The notes below the pieces were generated by a model that worked only from the letters and a program-made list of their open reading frames with translations, was not told the origin of the DNA and did not search any database. Shown here piece by piece: positions 1 through 5,139 of a DNA stretch of 5,139 nt. Location of the stretch: the NCBI GenBank assembly GCA_028292075.1, contig JAQGNA010000687.1:1-5139 (forward strand), written 5' to 3'. Position 1 is the first letter of the stretch; each line of letters begins with the position of its first letter. A program made the translations under genes and the position numbers. Source of the DNA: Rhodoferax sp. Lineage in GTDB: Bacteria > Pseudomonadota > Gammaproteobacteria > Burkholderiales > Burkholderiaceae.

Positions 1-261
1 CAGGCGGCCGCGCACGGCGGGCGGGCCACCCGCTTCGGGCTGCCAGCTGCTGTGCGCAGCCGCACCTACCTGGCCTACGGCATCAACCGCGCCGGGCGCA
101 TCGGGCAACCCGCCGGCGCCGTCCGCATCAACCGCACCGCCGCTGGGTTCTGCAGCGCCGCGCTGGGCACCGTGTCGGCGCAGGAGCGCAGCCGCGCCCT
201 GCACCTGGCGCCCACCACCCGGTTCGGCAAGCCCCTACTTCTGAGAGCGCCCACATGCTGA
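1..261 (+). CDS. C-terminal part of a small phage protein of unknown function (5' end outside the window)
   Basis: The frame is open from the first base to a TGA at 259-261 and gives 86 residues of an incomplete protein. I do not recognise the family. This frame is preferred over the other two open plus-strand frames because its third codon positions are almost all G or C and its residue mix is ordinary (for example RTYLAYGINRAG and AVRINRTAAGF), whereas the others read as arginine-, proline- and histidine-rich shadow sequence. A GTG at 52 could in principle start a 69-residue protein, but no ribosome binding site precedes it, so truncation by the window edge is more likely. The C-terminal part is basic and ends in APTC; no membrane segment or known motif is visible. 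Its last codons overlap the next gene by 7 bases, which places it in the same operon. A structural or assembly role is inferred from position only. Confidence 0.68.
   Translation, partial: QAAAHGGRATRFGLPAAVRSRTYLAYGINRAGRIGQPAGAVRINRTAAGFCSAALGTVSAQERSRALHLAPTTRFGKPLLLRAPTC
243..247 (+). promoter_or_regulatory. Likely ribosome binding site of the beta-propeller-like gene
   Basis: GAGAG lies 7 bases before the ATG at 255, a suitable spacing for a partial Shine-Dalgarno match. It sits inside the end of the upstream gene. Together with the absence of any earlier ATG, GTG or TTG in that frame within the window, it supports the start at 255. Confidence 0.45.
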
Positions 262-1433
262 CCTTCAAGAGCTTTTCCGGCATCAACAACGTGCTGCCCG
301 CCCACCGGCTGGCCGACGACGCGCTGAGCGCCGCCACGAACGCGGACATCGGCCTGAGCGGCGAAATCCGGCGCCGCGCAGGCTTCGCCGAAAGCCTGGC
401 GACGTGCCACAAGAACCTGCACCAGGCCGACGGCTTCTTGCTGGCCACAGTGGACGGCGGCGACCTGGTGGCCATCGCCCCGGACGGCACGCGCACGGCG
501 CTGCTCGCGTCGCTGGGGGTCAGCCGCGTGGGGTACTGCAACCTGCCCGACGGTCGCACTGCGTTCAGCAACGGGCAGATCGCCGGCATCACCGACGGCC
601 TGGCGGCGACTGGCTGGGGCGTGCCCATCCCCGAGAGCCTGGGCGCCCTGACTGCCGTGGCGGGCGAGCTGTTCCCGGGCGACTACCAGTGGCAACTGAC
701 CTATGTGCGCCTGAGCGACGGCCTGGAAGGCGGCCCGCTCTACAGCGACCCCGTGCCCGTGCCGGAGGGCGGCGTCTTGCTGACCGGGCTGCCCGTGCTG
801 GACGGCCACAAGCTCAACGTCTACCTGACCGGCCACAACGGCGAGCAGGCCTTTCTGGCGGGCAGCACGCTCAATGGCTCGTTCGCCTACCTGGGCAAGA
901 ACGACGCGCTGGTGCTGCCGTGCCGAACGGGCCACCTGCGCCCGGCGCCTGCCGGCACGGCCTTGGCCTTCTGGCGCGGCCGGGTGCTGGTGGCCGTCGG
1001 CCCGGTGCTGTACGCCTCGCAGACCAACGGCTGGGAGCGCTTTGACTTCCGGCGCGACTTCAAGCAATTCAGCGACGCCATCACGCTGGTCCAGCCGGTC
1101 GAGGGCGGCATCTTTGTCGGCACCGGCAAGGAGCTGGCCTTCTTGGCGGGCAGCGAGTTCGACAAGCTGGTCTACAGCCAGGTCGTCAGCGGCGCGGTCG
1201 TGCCGGGCTCGGGCGTGCAAGTGCCCGGCGAGCTGGTGCAGCGCGGGCAGAGCACCGGCCAGGGCCGGGCCATGGTCTGCATTGCCGACCGCTGCCTGGT
1301 GGCCGGCTTCAGCGACGGCGGCATTGCGCGGCTGAGCGAAGGGCGCTATGCGGTGGACGCCGGCGTGACCGAAGTGGCCGCCACGTTCCGCAAGGTCGGC
1401 GGCATCCCGCAGTACCTGGCGGTGCCCCAATGA
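255..1433 (+). CDS. Putative virion structural protein, beta-propeller-like (tail hub, nozzle or head-closure type)
   Basis: This 392-residue protein has no signal peptide or membrane segment. Residues 5-44 (KSFSGINN, then NADIGLSGEIRRRAGF) follow the pattern 'F-x-G-[IL]-N-N ... A-x-N-x-D-[IV] ... G-x-[IL]-R-R-R-x-G', common at the N-terminus of phage structural proteins. It recalls the opening of podovirus tail nozzle proteins such as T7 gp12, where a similar segment precedes a beta-propeller. Later parts look like propeller blades: GRTAFSNGQIAGITDG (100-115), LAFWRGRVLVAVGPVLYAS (237-255), EGGIFVGTGKELAFLAG (283-299) and ADRCLVAGFSDGGIARLSEG (344-363). Residues 139-200 (FPGDYQWQLTYV, then KLNVYLTGHNGE) look like an inserted beta-sandwich. 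ATG 255 is the first possible start in its frame. The gene overlaps its upstream neighbour by 7 bases and the next by 4 (ATGA), suggesting coupled translation. Propeller and virion roles are inferred from motif pattern; a side-tail or fibre-anchoring protein is an alternative. Confidence 0.72.
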   Translation: MLTFKSFSGINNVLPAHRLADDALSAATNADIGLSGEIRRRAGFAESLATCHKNLHQADGFLLATVDGGDLVAIAPDGTRTALLASLGVSRVGYCNLPDGRTAFSNGQIAGITDGLAATGWGVPIPESLGALTAVAGELFPGDYQWQLTYVRLSDGLEGGPLYSDPVPVPEGGVLLTGLPVLDGHKLNVYLTGHNGEQAFLAGSTLNGSFAYLGKNDALVLPCRTGHLRPAPAGTALAFWRGRVLVAVGPVLYASQTNGWERFDFRRDFKQFSDAITLVQPVEGGIFVGTGKELAFLAGSEFDKLVYSQVVSGAVVPGSGVQVPGELVQRGQSTGQGRAMVCIADRCLVAGFSDGGIARLSEGRYAVDAGVTEVAATFRKVGGIPQYLAVPQ

Positions 1434-3814
1434 GCCTGGTCAATCAGCACTGGATCGGTTTCGGCGGCGAGCCCGTCACGGGCATGACCCCGACCAACGT
1501 GCAGGTCACGTCCGAGCCGCCCGGCCTGGCCATGAACCCCACGCAAGAGGCCGCCGTGGCGCATGCCTACAAGCTGTTCTGCACGGCGGTGGCCAACTCG
1601 GCGCATCCCGGCATGTACCATGCCCAGCACCGCACCTTTCCCGACGGCACCACCCTGGCGATGACCTCCCACCAGGGCAGGCACACGGTGCGCGCCAAGA
1701 TACACGGCGGGCCGCCCCGGCTGCTGCGCTGCCCGGGCTACCTGTCCGGCCTGATGCTCGACGGCTGGAACGCGGCCCGGATGAACAACGCCACGCCGCC
1801 GGTCGAGGTCATCGACACCCTGGCGTTCTACCCGTCCATGCAATACGCCAACGGCGGCAACCGCGGCGCCCAGGCGCTGCCCATGTACCCGGAGATGAAG
1901 GACGAGACGCACGGTGCGGACTGGCGAAAGTTCCACCTGCCGTTCCTCACCCCGCTGCGCACCCCGGTGGACCTGTCGCCGCCGGCGCCGTGGACGCGCT
2001 ACACGCCGGTGCCGCAGGTCGCCTACATCCGCCCCGGCATGTACTCGGGCACCATGCGCTCGGTGATCCAGTACATGCTGGGCGCCAAGACGCCCATCAA
2101 GTTCGGCTACCACCACCATGCCACGCACGGCATCGCCAACGTGCCGTCCGACGACGGGCCGATTCCCTGGGTCATCGAGATCAGCGCGCAGTTCGGCGTG
2201 CTGGCCAGCCGGCTCAAACTGTGCAGCAAAAAAGACCCCCTCAACCCGCTGGGCTACACCCCGCTGGGCAGCGACCTGCCCTGCCCGGCAGCGGCCCTGC
2301 CCGCGCTGCTGGAGGCGGGCAAGGTCATCCGGCTGCTGAGGCCGGAGGACCTGGCCGGTTTTTACAACGGCGGTGGTATCTTCCCCGAATGCGGCTGGGC
2401 GTTCTCCTACACCGGGCTGGAGGCGCAGAACACGGCGCTGGGCAGCGCAGGCAACTACCAGGCCACCTGGCGCTACAAGGTGGTCATCCACCACGCCAAC
2501 GGCGCCCCGACCTCGGCCAGCGCCACGCAGGAAGACAGCGGCCTCATGGTGGGCAAAACGCACCTGCCCGGCCAACTGTTCGTGCGCAGCCAGGTGCGCA
2601 TCCCCTCCTACGCCCTGCAGGGCAACATCACCCTCAGCATGATGCCCCTGGCCAACGCGTCGTTCGACGTCAAGAGCATCTGCCCGATCTACGTGTACTA
2701 CGACGGCGACACGCCGCAGTACGTCAAGTGGGTCAACGAGGTGCCGGAGGTGGACCCGGACTACGACTTCCCGCCGTGGAGCACGTTCAACCCGGACGAG
2801 ACAGGGTCCTACAACAAGCCCTATGCCGAGCTGGGCAGCATGCCGGCCGTGCGCGGCAAAATCTACCAGATCGAGTCGCCCGTCCACCCGGCGGCCAGCG
2901 TCTACATCCACGGCGAACGCATCCAGACCCGCACGCCGCTGCTGTACCTGGGGTTCAAGAGTTACTGCTTCATGCCGCCCAACGGCGCCGGTTTCGCCAA
3001 CAACATGATGTACTCGATGACGGCGTTTTGCACTCGCGACGTAATGGTCGAGGGGGCGGGCACCGGCATGCGCCACACGGTCACGATCCCGCTGTACGAG
3101 CGCGAGATGATCTACCACATGACCGAGGAAATGGACATGTCCGACGCAGAAACATACGCGTTCACCAACTACACGCGCATGCACGCGAATGTGGACCCCT
3201 TCATTTACTTCTTCGGCAAGAAGTGGGACCCGGTGCTGCAGGCCGAGGAAACGCATTACACCTGGGAAATGCTACGGTCCTACGGGAGCCTGCCTTACAA
3301 CGGCAACCCGGGTCCGGGCGGGCTGACGGACGGCCTGCCGTCGAATGTCTTCCCCGGCGGCCTGTTCGGCAGCACCTTCACCAACGACAGCCCCGCCGGC
3401 CCGGTGGTGGCGGTGCCGAACATTTCCACGCCGCCCAAGGAGGGAGTCACCAACGACACGCAGGAGCTCGGCCTGACCGTGACCGGCTCCCGGTTCGGCC
3501 AGGTCAAGCTCCCGTTCGGGCCAGAGCATGACTACACGCGCTGGTTCCTGGTCTCGCCCGACCCCCTGGCCGGCTGGACCAGCCGGATGTGGGTAGCGCG
3601 CTCGGCCAACGGGCTGCACGTCGTGCCGAAAAAGGAGTACGACACGAGCATGCAGGGTGGCGACTTCCTGCTGGACCTGGGCAGCTACGACAGCTCCATG
3701 GCGTTTGCCGTGCCGTGGCTGGCCTTCCTGGGCAACGCCGAGGACAAGCCGGGCACGCCGGTCAAGCCGCCCCCGAACTACCCCAAAACCTTCACGGACC
3801 CGACCAAACCATGA
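1430..3814 (+). CDS. Large phage protein of unknown function, probably virion structural (794 residues)
   Basis: I do not recognise this family. The start at 1430 forms an ATGA overlap with the preceding stop; no strong Shine-Dalgarno sequence is seen there, only a GGCGG stretch, so re-initiation after the upstream gene is likely. The protein has no signal peptide or membrane helix. It is rich in Tyr, Trp, Phe, Pro, Gly and Asn with few long charged helices, which suggests mainly beta structure, as in many virion proteins. Features that stand out are a histidine patch at 228-233 (HHHATH), eight scattered cysteines (51, 101, 265, 285, 321, 418, 513, 534), a methionine- and aromatic-rich stretch at about 522-600 with ten methionines between 526 and 584, a Gly/Pro/Asn-rich segment at 621-670, and a proline-rich C-terminal tail from 773. 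No catalytic motif, collagen-like repeat or chaperone domain is visible. Between a propeller-like protein and other particle proteins, a tail, adhesin or capsid-associated role is plausible but unproven. Confidence 0.85.
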   Translation: MSLVNQHWIGFGGEPVTGMTPTNVQVTSEPPGLAMNPTQEAAVAHAYKLFCTAVANSAHPGMYHAQHRTFPDGTTLAMTSHQGRHTVRAKIHGGPPRLLRCPGYLSGLMLDGWNAARMNNATPPVEVIDTLAFYPSMQYANGGNRGAQALPMYPEMKDETHGADWRKFHLPFLTPLRTPVDLSPPAPWTRYTPVPQVAYIRPGMYSGTMRSVIQYMLGAKTPIKFGYHHHATHGIANVPSDDGPIPWVIEISAQFGVLASRLKLCSKKDPLNPLGYTPLGSDLPCPAAALPALLEAGKVIRLLRPEDLAGFYNGGGIFPECGWAFSYTGLEAQNTALGSAGNYQATWRYKVVIHHANGAPTSASATQEDSGLMVGKTHLPGQLFVRSQVRIPSYALQGNITLSMMPLANASFDVKSICPIYVYYDGDTPQYVKWVNEVPEVDPDYDFPPWSTFNPDETGSYNKPYAELGSMPAVRGKIYQIESPVHPAASVYIHGERIQTRTPLLYLGFKSYCFMPPNGAGFANNMMYSMTAFCTRDVMVEGAGTGMRHTVTIPLYEREMIYHMTEEMDMSDAETYAFTNYTRMHANVDPFIYFFGKKWDPVLQAEETHYTWEMLRSYGSLPYNGNPGPGGLTDGLPSNVFPGGLFGSTFTNDSPAGPVVAVPNISTPPKEGVTNDTQELGLTVTGSRFGQVKLPFGPEHDYTRWFLVSPDPLAGWTSRMWVARSANGLHVVPKKEYDTSMQGGDFLLDLGSYDSSMAFAVPWLAFLGNAEDKPGTPVKPPPNYPKTFTDPTKP

Positions 3815-4248
3815 ACACCATCGTCCTCAACACCCTGACCGGCGCCGTGTCCGAGTACACCGGCTTTGGCTTTCAGTCTCTCACGCCGGCGCATGCCGGC
3901 TCGGCCACCGGGCTGTTTGCGCTGGGCGGCGACACCGACGCGGACCTGCCCATCGTGGCGACCCTCACCACCGGCAAGCAGCTGTGGGGCGGCTCACTCA
4001 AGAAAAACCTCGATCTGGTGCACTTTTCGCTCAAGGGCAGCGGCGTGAGCAGCCTGGCCGTGGTCGGCGAGAGCGCCAGCCACACCTACCCGTTCCCGGT
4101 GCTGCCCGCCGGCCAGTCGCGGGCCAAGCCTGGGCGCGGCATCCGCGAGAACTACCTGGCGTTCGGCTACAGCAACGCCGACGGCGCCGATTTCCAGCTC
4201 GACCGCATCGAAGTGCTGGTCGCCCCATCCCAAACCCGGAGAACCTGA
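3811..4248 (+). CDS. Small conserved-type phage structural-cluster protein, function unknown (145 residues)
   Basis: The start at 3811 forms an ATGA overlap with the stop of the 794-residue gene. An earlier ATG in the same frame (3589) lies deep inside that gene, so 3811 is the natural start. Upstream there is only a weak GGA at 3796-3798, so translation is probably coupled. The product looks like a compact, mostly beta protein: NTIVLNTLTGAVSEYTGFGF (2-21), a Gly/Ala/Asp turn region (29-47), TGKQLWGGSLKKNLDLVHF (54-72) and a well-defined C-terminal part with GRGIRENYLAFGYSN (108-122) and FQLDRIEVLVAPSQTRR (128-144). No signal peptide, membrane helix or enzyme motif is seen. I have an impression of similar proteins in phage structural clusters, but no function can be named. 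A minor tail or head-tail component is inferred from position alone. Confidence 0.85.
   Translation: MNTIVLNTLTGAVSEYTGFGFQSLTPAHAGSATGLFALGGDTDADLPIVATLTTGKQLWGGSLKKNLDLVHFSLKGSGVSSLAVVGESASHTYPFPVLPAGQSRAKPGRGIRENYLAFGYSNADGADFQLDRIEVLVAPSQTRRT
4238..4242 (+). promoter_or_regulatory. Ribosome binding site for the gene starting at 4252
   Basis: GGAGA lies 9 bases before the ATG at 4252 and within the last codons of the previous gene. It is the best Shine-Dalgarno match among the four gene starts in the window, and it falls at the only junction where the genes do not overlap. This gene may therefore load ribosomes on its own rather than rely on coupling. Confidence 0.65.
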
Positions 4249-4251
4249 ACC

Positions 4252-5139
4252 ATGTCCACCCCCGCCGAAGTCGTCGCCGAATCGTTCGAGCAAGCGCAAA
4301 CCTATGCCGCCACGGCGCAGACCGCGCTGACCAGTTTCACCGATGCGCTGAACGCCAACCTCTACGCGCCGCCGACCTTCAGCGCGACCTGGGCCACCAT
4401 TGCCCCGCCGGCGCCGCAGGCTGTGGGCGCCGTTCCGGCGATCCCTGTCATTGCCTTCGCCATGCCCGCCGGCGAGCCTGCCGCGCTGGAGGCGGACATG
4501 CCGGTGATCGACGTGGGCACCTTCGCCGAGGCCGCCCCCGCGCTGAACCTGCCGAATGCGCCGGTCGTCAGCTACGGCCTGGTCCCCTTGATCCCTGACG
4601 TGGCCGACATCAGCCTGCCCGCTGCCCCGACGCTGGCCGCCGTTGCCGCGCCGAGCTACCTGTCACTCAATACGCCGACCTTCGGCGGGGTGGACCTGCA
4701 TGCGGACTACCTGACCCGGCTGGACGACATTCCGACGCTGAGCCTGGTGGCGCCCACGCCCTACAGCTACGCGCCGGGCGCCGGGTACGCATCAAACCTG
4801 CTGAGCGGCCTGAAGGCCACACTCAATGCCCGGCTGACCGGCGGCTCCGGCCTGGCTCCGGCCGTCGAGCAGGCCATCTGGGACCGGGCGCGCAGCCGGG
4901 AAACCCAGCTCGGCCTGGCCAACGAGGCCGAAATCATGCGCAACTCCGAAGCGTTTGGCTTTCAGCTGCCGGCCGGCGTGCTCGCCGCGCAGCTGCGCGA
5001 AGCCCAGCAGGGCTACTACGACAAGCTCAGCGGCCTGTCCCGCGACGTGGCCATCAAGCAGGCCGAGCTGGAGCAGGCCAACCTCAAGGACACCATCGCC
5101 GCCGGCATGGACCTGGAGGGCAAGCTGATCGACTACAGC
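4252..5139 (+). CDS. Putative phage structural protein with Pro/Ala-rich middle and helical C-terminal region (3' end outside the window)
   Basis: The frame stays open from ATG 4252 to the last base, giving 296 residues of a longer protein. Three regions can be seen. Residues 1-37 are probably helical and rich in Ala, Gln and Glu. Residues 40-175 hold 23 prolines with alternating hydrophobic residues (for example VPAIPVIAFAMP, LVPLIPDVADISLP, PTLSLVAPTP), suggesting an extended or short-strand stalk. From about 183 the chain becomes helical: AVEQAIWDRARSRETQLGLA (204-223), then FGFQLPAGVLAAQLREAQQ (235-253) and SRDVAIKQAELEQANLKDTI (263-282), likely coiled coil. The WDRAR...RE pattern followed by a GF-x-LP-x-G turn and 'R-[DE]-[IV]-A-[IV]-K-Q-A-E-L' recalls unnamed proteins in phage structural regions; this is recollection, not a search. 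There is no signal peptide or membrane helix. The preceding stop is only 3 bases from the start codon. A tail or internal virion role is inferred; the function is unknown. Confidence 0.8.
   Translation, partial: MSTPAEVVAESFEQAQTYAATAQTALTSFTDALNANLYAPPTFSATWATIAPPAPQAVGAVPAIPVIAFAMPAGEPAALEADMPVIDVGTFAEAAPALNLPNAPVVSYGLVPLIPDVADISLPAAPTLAAVAAPSYLSLNTPTFGGVDLHADYLTRLDDIPTLSLVAPTPYSYAPGAGYASNLLSGLKATLNARLTGGSGLAPAVEQAIWDRARSRETQLGLANEAEIMRNSEAFGFQLPAGVLAAQLREAQQGYYDKLSGLSRDVAIKQAELEQANLKDTIAAGMDLEGKLIDYS

Noticed and set aside
75..1430. Antisense open frame of 451 codons
   Set aside because: It lies opposite the propeller-like gene in a frame where GC-rich third positions suppress stop codons. 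The translation is dominated by Ala, Arg, His, Gln, Val and Gly, has no plausible domain, and the sense gene has far better coding character.
1346..3256. Antisense open frame of 636 codons
   Set aside because: It is the shadow of the 794-residue gene. The protein is rich in His, Arg, Val, Gly and Ala without recognisable motifs. Its length is notable but explained by composition; stop-free antisense frames are common in such GC-rich genes.
1990..3531. Plus-strand open frame of 513 codons inside the large gene
   Set aside because: Its translation is a low-complexity mix of Arg, Gly, His, Pro, Gln and Ala typical of a frame-shifted reading of a GC-rich gene; no ribosome binding site or domain supports it.
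3885..3900. Inverted repeat GCCGGC-GCAT-GCCGGC
   Set aside because: It lies inside a coding region, its arms are only six bases and no T-run follows, so it is not a terminator. Such GC palindromes are expected by composition.
3657..4598. Plus-strand open frame of 313 codons spanning three genes
   Set aside because: It is arginine-, histidine- and proline-rich and runs across two well-supported gene junctions in the wrong frame, so it is a shadow.
3865..4965. Shared 12-base word (TTTGGCTTTCAG) at 3865-3876 and 4954-4965, encoding FGFQ in two neighbouring proteins
   Set aside because: One 12-base match is about what chance allows in a window of this size and composition, and the surrounding protein sequences do not align, so it is not evidence of duplication.

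Overview
This window is a GC-rich piece of a phage or prophage late (virion structural) operon. The strong preference for G or C at third codon positions, and the style of the proteins, suggest a host among high-GC Proteobacteria, perhaps a beta-proteobacterium of the Burkholderiales. The host group is an inference from composition and general resemblance; no taxonomic marker is present. There is no lysogeny gene, integrase, tRNA or terminase here, so the window alone cannot separate a free phage from an integrated prophage.

There are five genes, all on the plus strand and packed almost end to end. (1) 1-261 is the 3' end of a small protein of unknown function, cut by the window start. (2) 255-1433 encodes a 392-residue protein that looks like a beta-propeller virion component, of the kind used as a tail hub, nozzle or head-closure protein in tailed phages. 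(3) 1430-3814 encodes a large, 794-residue protein that I do not recognise; from position and composition it is probably a virion structural protein. (4) 3811-4248 encodes a 145-residue protein of a type seen in phage structural clusters, of unknown function. (5) 4252 to the end is the first 296 residues of a protein with a proline/alanine-rich middle and a helical, probably coiled-coil, second half; it is cut by the window end.

The junctions are a 7-base overlap, two 4-base ATGA overlaps and a gap of 3 bases between stop and start. No stretch longer than a few bases is free of coding sequence, and I see no internal promoter or rho-independent terminator. The genes are therefore most likely read from one long transcript, with translational coupling setting their relative amounts, as expected for parts built into one particle. 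The reverse strand has very long open frames (up to 636 codons), but these look like composition shadows of the GC-rich genes. I see no defence system, CRISPR array, insertion sequence or RNA gene. The most novel item is the large unrecognised protein in the middle.
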